Below, one piece after another: positions 11,542 to 24,700 of a DNA stretch of 64,000 bases. The translations under genes were made by a program, and so were the position numbers. This stretch comes from Paulownia fortunei. Its lineage: Eukaryota; Streptophyta; Magnoliopsida; Lamiales; Paulowniaceae. The stretch spans positions 15,221,993 through 15,285,992 of the forward strand of contig CM033109.1 in the NCBI GenBank assembly GCA_019321725.1, given 5' to 3'. The notes under the pieces were generated by a model. The model did not search any database. It saw only the letters and a list, made by a program, of their open reading frames with translations, and was not told the origin of the DNA. How positions within the stretch are numbered: position 1 is the stretch's first letter; each line of letters starts with the position of its first letter.

Positions 11542-12881
11542 CTTTTAGGCCATGTGTAATATATATATAAGGAACATACAATGAGGAAAAGTGAAGTGCA
11601 AATTTAGCTAAGTAAACTGATGCTTGCTAGAGTTTGGTCTTCAAAATTACAATTGAAGTTTTGTTAATGAGTGTGCCAAAACACTTTGGGCAAATTGATT
11701 TGTTAGAAGACATGCAAGTTTGGGTCTTACACAAATGACCTATTTCGTGTATAACAGAAAGAAGGAAAATATGGGCCTTCAAATTGGAGAGTTTGAAAAC
11801 GTATGTTATTTGTGAGGCATCCAAGTATTTGATTCATTTGTTCAAGCCTAAAAGTTTATATGCATATATCTACATGGTCCAATAGAAGTAATTATCAGGA
11901 CTTATTCATCCCAAGACATATTATCCATGAACAAGTATAAAGAGGACATTTGTAGACAAATTAAATTTGTAGCCAATTATATGATGAATATGTAAAATAA
12001 TACATTAAGTACCAATTTTATGTTTCCTATTTATATTTTGAGAATTTAATCAAATTTAATCCCTAAAGTAAATAGTAGAACAATTGATATTTTAATATAT
12101 ATTTTCAACCAATCAAATGTCGTCAAGTGTCAAATCTCAATTTTTAGCAATTAAGATTGTATCTTGCGAATTATGAAAGAGAATACCAATGTTTTGGTAA
12201 TTCAAATCACATATTCTCATTAAATCAGTAAACAACAATCAAAGTGCGAATGATGAATCAAATCGTGTCACTTTATCAAATAATTATGAGAAAAACTCCT
12301 ATTCTACAAAAATAAATAGGGGTCATCTCCAAAAAGTTAAACACAAGTTGTGAAGAACAAATTCAAGTAAGAAAGTTGGAGAAAATTCTCTCAACTTAAG
12401 GTAATCAAGTTCAAGGAGATCCACGGTATGTAAGATGAAATTGTTCATCACAGAGTCTACTTAATTAATAACGTTTAATTTGAGATTAAGTTGTTAAATC
12501 CTTAAATTAATATTATTGGAAATCCAATTCATATTAGAGGAGATCAAAGGGTTAATTTCATGATGAAGTTACCAAATCCATCAAGTCAGCGTTATTAAAA
12601 TTGTAATGTTTAATTCAAAATCAAGGTGTCAAACCCTCTAATTAATGTTATTAAAGGAAAAAATCAAATTTAGAAGAGATCAAATCAATAATTCTACCTC
12701 CAAAAATTCAAATCCCAAAAAGATATTGCTCTTGAGGAGAAAAATCAGAGGAACCATAGAAATTGTAACCATTTTATTCTTTTGATTCAATAAAATTTAA
12801 TTTGTACTATTTTCTTATTTGTAAATTTTGCAGACAACGAAATTTACATTACATCCACTACTAGCTTAGATTGAACCTAAT

Positions 12882-15013
12882 GTTAGAGTAGTGCCGACGT
12901 GCCAATTGTTCTGCGTTGTTCTTATACTCTTGCGAATCATTCTTATTTATATTAGTATCATTTAAATGGCAATCTTTATCTTAATTCATCATAAGAATTA
13001 GATAAAGTCCTTAGATCACACATAGCTATGAGGCATGGCAAGCATATGATGGCGATCATGGAATATGCCTCTTAAGGCTGTGATCTTAAAATGTTCCAAG
13101 TTAAGGATCAATTAGATGGGACATCATTGATCCCATTGAAACTTGTGCATACGATGCAGGCTCGAAAGGAGGATGCCTCATTCCATAGGTATTGTGTGGA
13201 GATACTATTGCATGTATGCGGGTGCTTGTTGGGAACAAGTACACTGAACAACCCCACCTGAAAATTTTTAATTGAAAATATTCTATTGTCGAATGAGAAT
13301 TTTCTCATTATGATAGTGCAAGAATTAGTTCTTGGACTTGAGGCACCATGGTAACCTGTGCATGACATGTTGTACTTTAATGTATTTCCGATTGCATGAC
13401 AATCACAAGGGATTATATTGGGTGTAACATCTTCATATATGGAGATTAATGAGTGGCCAACAAAGGATCTGTCACCAATCTAGATGAATAGATGAATCTC
13501 CTATGTGTTCCATTATACTTGACTCTAAAATTATTGGCCAAGGTTGGATGAAAATTAGACGTGGGGTTTTCTAATTATTCATTATCGAGTCAAGCTACTA
13601 GGAATGGAAACATAGTTATTGAGTTAATAGGGTTTCGACTCAATATCCATGCCCTAGGCTCAATCGAAAGATTAGATGATGAAGGACCATACTTGCATGG
13701 TATTCGTAATTGAAATAGGTTCGCACATTCACCTTAGATTAGGAGTCATGATGCATTGCTAGATGTTTCCCATGTCTTGTGGGTTCTTGGAATTAATGAG
13801 TTAATTCCAAGAGAATTAATTAATTGGATTAATTAATCAGAACAATTAATTGTTTAACTAAGTCACAAGAGTTGTGCCTCCACGCTAGTTTAAAGTGAAC
13901 CTAAGGGGTCACACACAGAACTTGGAGAAGTCCATTTCTAGCCTAGAAATTAATCCAAGTGTTGGATTAAATTAATTAATGTGATTAATTAATGGGTTAA
14001 ATTAATTCAAGTGTGGAATTAATTCAATTAATTAATTGATTAATTGATTGACCTAATTGGATTAGGGAGCCCAATTGGAATATTTAAATAATTGATTGGA
14101 TTAATTAATTAAGATGGGCCTAATTAATTAAATGAATTATTTTAATTAATTGATCATTTAAAGTGGAACCTAATTAATTACTTAGGCTAGGCCCATTAGG
14201 TGTGAGCTTGTAGGAAGCCCATTAGGAAATTGGATTGGAAATCCAATTCTAGAGGAAGTTGAATTGAGAATTCAATTTCTATGAGGTAATAAGAAAAAAG
14301 GAAAGTCTGATGGATAATAAGGAAACTTACCAAAAGAGTTGGAGATAAGAAAGGAAGAAGAGTCATATATGGAAAGAACTTGTGATAGTCTTGATTGACA
14401 TTCTTCTTGGATATTTTTATGGGGATTTTTAATTGCAGATTTTTGTGAAGAAAAATAGTTTTCTTTCATCCCCAAAAGTTCGTCCCTCATTTCCTTTCAA
14501 TCTCCAAAAGTTCACCAACCTTTTATCTAGTTTAATTCTTGATTTAATTGTTGAATTAAGAATTAAATTAAACATATAAAATACTAATTGTTAGTGTGTT
14601 CTTATTCCAAACAAAATTATTGTGGGACAGAATTATCGAATAAAAAATTACTAGCATAGGATTCGGTTGTGAGTGGGCATCCAAGGTATGGATACATTAG
14701 AGGGATAACATTTGGGATCCTAGGAGCGAATTTGATTTCAATCAAAGGAGTTTTGAATTGAAGAACATAGAGATACTTTCATGTAGGGATAATGATTTGA
14801 ATTGTTTCAATCTCTATATCAGCCGGAGTGCAAATCAAGGTAAGGGTTTCTGAAACTTTCTTACTTTAATTATCAGAAAAACGCACAACTGAGTAATTGC
14901 GAAAGGATTTCGGGATTCATTTAAATTACATATGATGTAATGTATATTTATGTTTTTTGAAAATTTGTAAATTCTGTTGCGTATACGTTTTCTGGGATCG
15001 CGCGAACCCAGCA
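12882..15013 (+). repeat. Ty1/copia LTR 1 (2.13 kb)
   Basis: It starts TGTTAGAGTAGTGCC and ends ...GAACCCAGCA, directly before an initiator-Met tRNA primer site, so it has 5' LTR structure. It is closely similar over its whole length to 15,774-17,911. Internal landmarks are a TATA-like CATATATGG at 14,364-14,372 and a stretch (about 13,790-14,170) dense in TTAATTAA-type palindromes. No PPT precedes it. Its upstream neighbour is the end of the Tat element, into or next to which it inserted. Confidence 0.85.
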
Positions 15014-15014
15014 G

Positions 15015-15031
15015 TGGTATCAGAGCCAAGG
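15015..15031 (+). other. Primer-binding site, initiator-Met tRNA
   Basis: TGGTATCAGAGCCAAGG is the classic plant copia primer site, complementary to the 3' end of initiator methionyl tRNA. It starts one base after the LTR end. Confidence 0.9.
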
Positions 15032-15773
15032 TTCGTGCATTTCTGATATTTTTCGATTATGTTTATTAAATATATATGATAGATTAAATATTTATATGTG
15101 TGATTGGTTTTGAATCAATTAATTTCTTTATTTAGGATTAATATTATTACGTTTTAAATGTTGAAACGTTTTAAGAATTGAGACGAGTTAAGAAATTGGA
15201 TTTCTTGATTTTCAAGAATTTCAAGATTTGTGAAATCTTGAATTTCTTGATCCAAAAATTTCAAGATTTGTGAAATCTTGAATTTCTTGAAACGTGGTAA
15301 TAAATAAAATAAAAAAATAAAAAAAATCAAATAAGTTGATTTCTTGATCAAGAAAATTAGTTTTTATTAAGTTTTCAAAAAATTTTGATGAGATCAACAA
15401 ACTATGAAATTAAGATTTTGTGAAAATTTTGAATTCTTGGACATTAAAAAAAAATTAGAGTGCCGACCACCCGACGTGTGATGTCGGGTTGGCTGCCAGT
15501 CACCCGACGCGCAGGCGCCAGGTCGCCCGCCTCCACCCGATGTGTGACGTCGGCTGGGCTGCCGGCTACCAGATGTGCAGGTGCCCAACCACCCGACTTG
15601 TGACATCAAGTGGGCGCCCGGCCACCTGACGTGCGGCGCCCAGCCACCTGATGTGTGATGCTGGGTGGGCTGCGGCCACCCAAACTCGGCACCGGGTTGC
15701 CTGCTGGCACCCGACGTGCGAGCGCCCAGCACCTGACGTGTGATGTCGGGTGGGCAGCGGCACCCGACGTGTG
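15032..15773 (+). repeat. Copia leader fragment with GC-rich hairpin repeats
   Basis: This is the 5' part of the internal region only: an AT-rich leader with repeated TTTCAAGATTTGTGAAATCTTG-like inverted phrases (15,205-15,290), then a sharply GC-rich block (15,455-15,770) built of variants of CACCCGACGTGTGATGTCGGGTGG. It ends abruptly at the next LTR, so gag-pol is missing. The ORFs across the GC-rich block are products of its repeat structure and not genes. Confidence 0.75.
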
Positions 15774-17911
15774 TGTTAGAGTAGTGCCAACGTGCTAATT
15801 GTTCTGGCCATTCTTATACTCTTGCGAATCATTCTTATTTATATTAATATTATTTAAATGGCAATCTTTATCTTAAATTCATCATAAGAATTAGATAAAG
15901 TCCTTAGATCACACATAGCTATGGGCATGGGCAAGCATATGATGGCGATCGTGGAATATGCCTCTAAGCCTGTGATCTTAAAACGTTCCAGGTTAGGGAT
16001 TAATGAGATGGGACATCATTGATCCCGTTGAAACTTGCGCATATGATGCAGGCTCGAAAGGAGGATGCCTCATTCCATAGGTATTGGTTTGGAGATACTA
16101 ATGCATGTATGCGGGTGCTTGTTGGGAACAAGTACACTGAAAAACCCTACCTGAAAATTCCCAATTGGAAATATTCTATTGTCGAATGAGAATTTTTTTG
16201 TTACGATAGTGCAAGAATTAGTCCTTGGACTTGAGGCATCATGGTAACCTTGTGCATGACATGTTGTACTTTGATGTATTTCCCGATTGTATGACAATCA
16301 CAAGGGGTTTATATTGGGTATAACATCTTCATGTATGGAGATTAATGAGTGGCCAACAAAGGATCCGTCACCTATCTAGATAAATAGGTGAATCTCCTAT
16401 GTGTTCCACTGTACTTGACTTTAAAATTCTTGGCCAAGGTTGGATGAAAATTAGACATGGAATTTTCTAATTATTCATTATCGAGTCAAGCTACTAGGAA
16501 TGGAAACATAGTTATTGAGTTAATAGGGTTTCGACTCAATATCCATGCCCTAGGCTCAATCGAAAGATTAGATGACGGAAGGACCATACTTGCATGGTAT
16601 TCGTAATTGAAATAGGTTCGCACATTCACCTTAGACTAGGAGTCCTTTTGTATTGCTAGATGCTTCCCATGTCTTGTGAGTTCTTGGAATTAATGAGTTA
16701 ATTTCAAGAGAATTAATTAATTGGATTAATGAATCAAAACAATTAATTGTTCAACTAAGTCACAAGAGTTGTGAGCCCACGGCTAGTTTAAAGTGAACCT
16801 AAGGGGTCACACACAAAACTTGGACAAGTCCATTTCTAGCCTAGAAATTAATCCAAGTGTTGGATTAAATTAATTAATGTGATTAATTAATGGGGTTAAA
16901 TTAATTCAAGTGTGGAATTAATTCAATTAATTAATTAGATTAATTGATTGGACCTAATTGGATTAGGAAGCCTAATTGGAATATTTAATTAATTGATTAA
17001 ATCAATTAAGTAAGATAGGCTTAATTAATTAAATAAATTAATTTAATTAATTCGATCAATTAAAGTAGAGCCTAATTGATTACTTAGGCCTAAACCCATT
17101 AGGTGTGGGCTTGTAGGAAGCCCATTAGGAAATTAGATTGGGAATCCAATCCTAGAGGAAGTTGAATTGGGAATTCAATTTCTATGAGGTAATAAGGAAA
17201 AAGGAAAGTTCTTATGGGATAAGGAAACTTACCAAAAAAGTTGGAGATAAGAAAGGAAGAAGAGTTTTATATAGAAAGAACTTGTGATAGTCTTGATTGA
17301 CATTCTTCTTGGATATTTTTATGGGGATTTTAATTGCAGATTTTTCGGGAAGAAAAATAGTTTTCTTTCATCTCCAAAAATTCATCCCTCCAGTCCTTTC
17401 AATCTCCAAAAGTTCACCAACCTTTTATCTAGTTTAATTCTTGATTTAATTATTAAATTAGGAATTAAATTAAACACCTAAAACACTAATTGTTAGTGTG
17501 TTCTTGTTCCAAACAAAATCGATGGGATAGAATTATCGAATCAAAAACTACTAGCATAGGATTCGATTGTGAGTGGGCATCCAAGCTGTGGATACCATTA
17601 GAGGGATAACGTTTGGGATCCTAGAAGCGAATCAGATTTCAATCAAAGGGGTTTTGAATTGAAGAACATGGAGATATTTTCCTGCAGAATAACGATTTGA
17701 ATCGTTTCAACCCCTACATCAGCCGGAGTGCAAATTAAGGTAAGAGTTTCTGAAATTTTCTTACTTTAACTATCAAAAAACGTACAAATGAATAATCGTG
17801 AAAGGGTTCCGGGATTCGTTTTAATTACATGTGTTGTAATATATATTTATGTTTTTGAAAAATTTTAAATTCCGTTGCGTATACGTCTCCCGAGATCGCG
17901 TGAACCCAACA
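15774..17911 (+). repeat. Ty1/copia LTR 2 (2.14 kb)
   Basis: It starts TGTTAGAGTAGTGCC and ends GAACCCAACA before a primer site, so it is the functional 5' LTR position for the internal region that follows. It is collinear with LTR 1, with scattered substitutions and small indels. A TATA-like TTTATATAG lies at 17,266-17,274. Confidence 0.87.
17266..17274 (+). promoter_or_regulatory. Candidate LTR TATA box
   Basis: TTTATATAG lies about 640 bases before the LTR end. Equivalent AT motifs occur at matching places in LTR 1 (14,364), the F LTR (39,951, CTATAAAAGC) and the minus-strand LTRs near 36,767 and 43,195. Conserved placement suggests the U3 core promoter. No transcript evidence is available. 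Confidence 0.45.
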
Positions 17912-17912
17912 G

Positions 17913-17929
17913 TGGTATCAGAGCCAAGG
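17913..17929 (+). other. Primer-binding site, initiator-Met tRNA
   Basis: TGGTATCAGAGCCAAGG is identical to the site at 15,015 and starts one base after the LTR 2 end. Confidence 0.9.
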
Positions 17930-18922
17930 TTCGTGCATTTCTGATACTTTTCGATTATGTTTATTTAATATATGTGATAGATTAAATATTTATATGTGTG
18001 ATTGGTTTTGAATTAATTAATTTCTTTGTTTGAGATTAATATTATTAATCGTTTTAAATGTTAAAACGTTTTAAGAACTGAGATGAGTTAAGAAATTGAA
18101 TTTCTTGATTTTCAAGAATTTCAAGATTTATGAATTCTTGAATTTCTTGATCCAAAAATTTAAAGATTTGTGAAAATCTTGAATTTCTTGAAACGTGGCA
18201 AGAAATAAAAAAAATCAAATAAGTTGATTTATTGATAAAAAAAATTAGTTTTTATCAAGTTTTTCAAAATTTCTTGATGAGATCCAGAAACTATGAAATC
18301 AAGATTTTGTGAAAATCTTGAATTCTTGGACATTAAAAAAAAACAAAATTGGAGTGCCGACCACCCGACGTCACACGTCGGGTGGTTGACAGTCACCCGG
18401 CGTGCGGGCGCCCAGCCACCGACATCGGGCGCCAGGTCGCACGCTGGCACCCGACGTGTGACGTCGGGTGGGATGCCGGCCACCTGACATCGAGTGTCGG
18501 GTCGCCCCTAGCTGGCCGACGTGTGACGTCTGGTGGGCTGCCGGCCACCCGACGTCACACGTCGGGTGGGCACCCAGCCACTCGACTGGCAGCAGCCTTG
18601 TTGAATTGTTGTCCATCCGGCCTCGTTACGTAATTGTTACGTGAAGTTTATGATTTTTTATTTTAAAATTAAATGTTAATTTTAATTTTTGAAAAATCAT
18701 TTTTCATAAAAATCCCAAATTTGAAATAAATTGCACATAACATAATCGATAAATTTATATGTTTTCATTATCATGTGATGATTTATGTTAAGCATGCTAG
18801 TTGGATGATCATGGAGCCTAGGCCAATGTGATTGGTTTAATTTTATTCATAATTGGTTATTTTTAGGTTTTAATTAAAATGAGGCCTACAAGTCTCACCT
18901 TTCTCTGTTTTATTCTTGATGT
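17930..18922 (+). repeat. Copia leader upstream of gag
   Basis: The AT-rich leader is like 15,032-15,450, followed by the GC-rich hairpin block (18,355-18,600) and then AT-rich leader resembling the reverse complement of 50,530-50,780 in element C. The copy continues at 21,776 after a foreign insertion. No coding sequence is seen. Confidence 0.75.
18361..18569 (+). repeat. GC-rich perfect hairpin repeats in copia leader
   Basis: Positions 18,361-18,385 and 18,545-18,569 are the same 25-base sequence: CCACCCGACGT, a 3-base loop CAC, then ACGTCGGGTGG, a perfect 11-bp stem. A third hairpin, with a 10-bp stem and loop GTG, lies at 18,448-18,470. The block is embedded in AT-rich DNA. Related blocks sit in the leaders at 15,455-15,770, 35,945-36,065 and 50,780-51,130. 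Confidence 0.85.
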
Positions 18923-21775
18923 ACTTCTGTGATACCCGAGCCTCTTACTACTCACATGGCCAATATGATTCATGCATTACGTGTTAATTTTATATGCTAT
19001 TTGCATTTCTATTGACATTGTATAATTTATTTCATTTTATACGATATTCTTGAATATTAAACTAAATTTTGAAGTTCTTGCATGGTATTAATTATTGAAT
19101 TTTCTAATCTAAGTAGTTGATTTTATATTGAAATAACAAGAAAATGAGGTGAATCAATATTAGATATAGATGGGATATATAAGTTATAATTTTGGAAGTG
19201 TTAAAAGTGTTACTAGTAAGCTTATACAGTTTAATTTGATTTGATCAAGTTATTTCAAAAGTATATATTTGTAAATTAACATACTTGGGATATTAGACAT
19301 GATATAATCTGATTTAAGTGTCATATTACAAGGCCCATATATGCATATGATTTTAGAAATGCAAACTTGATATTTCGTTAAGAATCGGATGTGAATCGGT
19401 TTGGAGATCGAATGAACGGACATAGGAAATAACTATGGGAATGAATGGTGACTAAGATAGGTAACAACCAAATAAAAATAGGTGAGACACACAAGATTAG
19501 GGCTGCAAGATAAGGGAGAAAATCAGATTTTGCTATTTACTTGCCACCTCATGCTTTCTTATTAAGCTTAAGCTAACATCTCAAGCTAACACCTCAAACC
19601 CTTCACCCTTAAGCAACGACCAGACCCTCATTTCAGCCATTTTCATCTTCCAAACACACACCTTAAGGTCTCCAAGTGATCCAAATTGATTCCAAGTTGA
19701 AATAAAAGCAAGAAAAGCAAAGGAGAAGTGATTACCATCAAGTTAACCTCAAAATCTGCATAGGTAACACTTATCTACGGTTTTACCTTTGGTTTCAGAT
19801 TATTATGAATGGTTTTATTGTTTATTAAGCTTTCAATATCTCTTATAAAAGTGTTAGGAAGTTTTTGGTTAGACTTTGGTGCACAAAGAAAGGGTTTTTG
19901 ATGACAAACACTTAATAGGAAATACTTGTGGCAGAAACTGTCATCTTACTGTTTTCTTGTGTTTTAGGCTTCAAAAGTGTATGGTATGTTGAATAAAACC
20001 TATAATTATTACCATTTACATAACCATATATGAGTTAATAGTGTTGGAATGAAGTTGTATCAGTTGGAAATTGAAATAGAGAATGATATTGGGGAAACAC
20101 TCAAACTGCCAAAATAGCAAAATCTGTTCTGGTGTGCTGTGAAGGAGACTGAATTAGGGAGCTAAATCCATTATTTTTGGTAATATTATGACCTGATTGT
20201 CTCATTATATATGTTATCTAAGTATGGTGAAAATTGTGGAGTGATTGAATATACTTAATGGTGCCAAAACCATTAATATCATGAAGTGTGCAAAACTGTC
20301 ACGGTAGGAAACAATCTGTTTCAGTATGTCGTGAAGAGAGCTGAACTTGGAAAGCTATATCCATGATTTTTAGAAATTATACGATATGGTTACATTTATA
20401 TACATGTTATCTAAGTGTGGTAAAAATTTGGGAGTGATTGGATATGCTTAGGGATGTTAAAATTATCATGCAACTAAACTTGACAGCAAGAAAATATAAA
20501 AATGTGAATCTGCCACATTTGATCACTTAGCATGTTTCAACCTAGACATGTTGCTATTGAGTGTTAACAATTAGGCACATGCTATTAGAGTTATAACACT
20601 TCAATTACATGATGTTTGCATGTATTTAAGATGAGAAATTGAGGTATTTGAGGGGCTATATTGGGTTCTAGTTTGTGAAAGCTTGATTGTTAGCTTATAG
20701 CTTGGTGTTTAAGGTCTAGTATGAGATTTTGTGCTTTCAACTTGCCAAATTGGGAATGGTGCTTGATGTTGGGTAATATTACAGGCTATTTTACATCTAA
20801 GGTTGGAGAGGAATACTAAACAAATTTAGACTAAGCCACCAACCAAGTGAAAGGTAAGTAAAGATTCATTTGCAACCACAATGCATAGACATAGTAGATG
20901 TGTGAATTATATGTAATATCATAAATCATATGTGCATAGTAGAGGGCTCTCCATTGAGCATGGGCATTGTCATTAGCACGTACATGCATCATATACTAGC
21001 ATTGTGATAAATCTTGCATTGCACGGCATGATTTAGAGAAAGAAAAATGTTTTGTTGACCACTACTAGTGCACCGAAGCATGCATGTATTTGCATGGTGT
21101 TATGCATGGATTTGCAGGTTTGCGTGCATGGATTTGCATGCGTATGAGTATGGCGGTATACATAGCTCTTTTCCGGTGCATGAGATAGTAGCGTTGGTCA
21201 GGGGCCCAAGAAAGAAATGATTTTGAGAGAAATATTTTGATGCATAAAATTGCATTGTGAGCATAGCATTTTGAGTTGCATGACTTGATATTGTGGATTA
21301 TTCTTTGACATGCATAATCTTTACTTGCTGAGCGTTAGCTCATATAGTTTATGCATTGTAGGTGAGTACGACGATACTTGAAGCATCTTTTATTGGCTGG
21401 GTGGTGGTTGGAGCTCCTGTAAGTGTCTGAGAGAGTGTGTACATGGGTGACGACCTGTTGGGCTATTTTGTTGGCTTGTTATATTTTGAGTCTGTTGTAT
21501 TATATTTTTAAACTGATACTATATTTCGCTTTTAAAACTTTACTGTAAGTATGTAAATATTGGGTCGTTGTGGGTGTTGAGCTTTTATATAAATACCAAT
21601 CCTGCTGTATACATGACATGTGTTATAAAGTATTTTAAACAGAGTTGTGCATGTAAGAAGTGATTTATCTTTTCTTAAAGTGTTAAAAAAAAATATTCCA
21701 TGCATGCACACAGGTTCTATCATGTCAAATTATAATATATATCTAGCTGTGTAGTAATGGGGGTGTTACAACTTC
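18923..21775 (+). mobile_element. Solo LTR (2.84 kb) of a gypsy-like element with 5-bp TSD
   Basis: The copia leader is interrupted by 18,928-21,770, which begins TGTGATACCCGAGCC and ends GGGGGTGTTACA. It is flanked by the perfect duplication ACTTC (18,923-18,927 and 21,771-21,775). Removing it restores the leader order seen in element C. The GAGCGTTAGCTCAT block near 21,330 followed by GCATTGTAGGTGAGTACG is typical of long LTRs of plant chromoviruses (Tekay/Del-like). No primer site, PPT or ORF of note is inside, so it is a solo LTR and not a whole element. The family is inferred from memory of LTR ends. Confidence 0.85.
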
Positions 21776-24700
21776 TATCTCCCTCCTATGTATCTACTCT
21801 TGGAATTGTTCCCAGGTTTCTTGTAGTTTTAGCAAATGTAATGAGAGTAGAATTAGGCGGTGAGGTTAATCTTTTTGTAATTTGGCAGACATTACAAGAA
21901 GATTGAATGAAGACGGAGGAAAAGCGAGGAAACAAGGCCCATGAATGTATGGGATATATTTATGTAATAGATAGGTCTATTTGCATTTTAATTATCACCC
22001 TTAGATTGACCTAGTTCCACATTGGCTCAAGTGTATCGCATAGGATTAAAGGCTCATGATCATCTATTTATTTTAGGATGTATGTGATACATGTTGTGTT
22101 TATTTAATGCTTCCTTATGATGTATGCTTGTCATCGTTAGGATAGTGAGCATTAAATAAACAAGAAAAGAAAATGATGAGACCTTTTATAATAAATCTAG
22201 TATGACCCTCACTTGAAAATGTTTCAAGTTGAGAACCTTTATTAGTTCGATATCAAGCATAAATGGGCAATATTGGGTAGGATCCAATCGTCCATGCCTT
22301 CCATCAAAAGTAGTGGCATGTCGATACGCTACCACATTTAGTCCGTTGGCCATGAGTCGTGGGATGTGCTAAGTGTAGGTAAGTTGTGACCACTACTAAG
22401 CATTGAGATGCCCATGGGGTGGACTCGTCTTTATTGTTGGCCATGAGTCGTGGGACGTTTAGATGCTCTATCTACATGGATGTTTGATGGGTAATGTTTG
22501 ACACTTAGTACCATATGGGCTCATAAAATTGGGGTGTATGGGAAGAGGTGAGGCAAATAGCTTGAGGGTTGCATGGGGATGCAATTGCTAATGCTGTTAG
22601 CTACCTTTTAGTTTTGTTATATGGGCTCATAAAATTGGGGTGTATGCCAAGGCTAGTTGGACCTCAAGCCCACTAAGAAATTAGATTTTTCGAATTTCTA
22701 TCTAGAGGATGATGGGATTTGAATAAAATAGTAGGAGACATTTATGATTAAAGACCATATCATAAATGGATATTAATTGAATGAATGCTTAAATTTCTGC
22801 CTTGCATAGGATAATGGTTATTGCTAGTAATTCCACATAGGATAATCTAGACAAACAGACAAACTTACTAGTTCAATATAGATGTTTGTCACCATTGTGG
22901 ATATTTAAGGTATAGAAAGAGGAAACACAAGTATTGACTTGCTTAGTTGAATTAGAAGGGGTTCTAATTCAAGTTTATACATTGTTGATATCAACCATTA
23001 AGGTTGATAAATTTTTCCTTGGATATTGGATATCGGATATGATCCCATCTTTGCAAGGGTTGCAGTGGATGACAAGAAAAATAGAGACTAAGATAAATGA
23101 CGATCCTTAAGCTTGAGAATAAAGTAAGTGTTGCTTTATTGGCTATAGCAATGATCCACTTAACTCTAGATGGAATTAGGATAGTATTTGTTAATTGTCT
23201 TTGATACATTGACAAATGAACTATACAATCCCAACATTCCATGCTACATAATCAACAAAGTAATCTAAGAATTAGATAATCAAAACAGTGCATACTTGTG
23301 GTTAGCTAGATTAGGTCATATCTCTAAAGAAAGAGTTTAAAAGATAGTACATTTACTTGACCTTTTAGACTTGCATGAGGTACCAAATTGTAAATCTTAT
23401 CTTTAGAAAAACATGACTAAATCACCATTTGTGGGACAAATGGAGCAAACCACGCCTTTTGATGTGATCCAAAGGAATGTAAGCAGTCTACTAAGTATTA
23501 GTGTACAAGCGAACTATTCTTACTTCATTATTCTAAGATCCTTTGAAGGATTCAAAGAATTTAGACATGAAGTAGAGAATTAAATCGGCTAAAGTATTAA
23601 ATCAATTGATGTGATCGATGAAGAGAATACTAAGGTGGTAAGTTCTTGATTATCTAATGGAGAATTAGATATGGCAAAGGGATATGAATACCGTCTTTCT
23701 CAATAGGGGTATTGAGAAAGAGATATAAGTTAAGCGGTCTGAGGTCTTCATATCAAACAAACATAAGCAAAAAGTTAGCAAGCTTTAGAGATCTCTTAAG
23801 AACTCAAAATAAATTTTCCGAATGTGGAACATTCGATTCTCTAAAGCAACAAATGGTTTGATTTCCTTACAAATGCGAATGAGCTATATGTGTACAAGAA
23901 GGTTAGTGGGAGTATGGTGATGATTGTTGTGTTTTATGTTGATGACATTTTACTCATAGAGATGATGTAGAAATATTGCAGTCAACTGAGACTTATCATC
24001 TACAAAGTTCTCCAAGAGAGATTTGGGATAAGCATCCTAGGGATTGGGGATTGAGATTTATGGAGATAGATCTGAAAGGATGATTGGACTATCCTAAATC
24101 CAAGTACATAGATTAGATGCTAAAAGGGTTTAGCATGGAAGAATCCTAGGAGAGATTCTTGTTTATGAGTCATGGGATTTTTCTTTCGAAGTCCTTGTCC
24201 CCAAAGACTTTTGAATGAAAGAGAAATAATGACTCACATATTTTATGCATCCTTGAAAGAAAGCATAAAATATACAAATCTATGTACATGATTTGATATT
24301 AGAAATGCTCTAAGTGTTACGAGAAAAATATTAATCAATTTGATGCGAAAAGTATTAGAAGTCGTAAAGACAATCTTTAGTACTTATGAAGCACTAAGGA
24401 TTTCTTTTTGGAGTTCGGTTATGGAGAACTGAAACTTAGATGTTTCATCTAGTTTTTAGTCTAAAGTAGATGACTTGAAGTCTATGTCTAAATTCATGTT
24501 CATCCTAAATGGTGGGACGGTTAGTTGGAAAGAGTTCCAAGCTTGTAATAACCGTAGATTCCACCATCGTGATTGAATACATCTTGGCATACGATGCTGC
24601 AAAAATGGATTGTTTGGATAAGTAACTTAATCTAAATGTTAGATGTAGTTCCAACCATTGTTGATTGAGTACTGGAGTAATACGATAACAATGGGGGCTA

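Larger units (their letters stand above)
10565..12852 (+). repeat. Probable 3' noncoding region and 3' LTR of the Tat element
   Basis: The segment has no coding signal. Its end (GCAGACAACGAAATTTACA, 12,834-12,852) matches the first 20 bases of the window, which precede gag, so this is read as the end of the 3' LTR. The LTR start could not be fixed because the other LTR is outside the window. The SINE, short tandem duplications and AT-rich sequence lie inside it. Confidence 0.5.

Noticed and set aside
15394..18633. ORFs through the GC-rich blocks giving Trp/Gly/His-rich proteins on both strands
   Set aside because: The repeats are palindromic and open in several frames at once; there is no domain and they lie in leader sequence.
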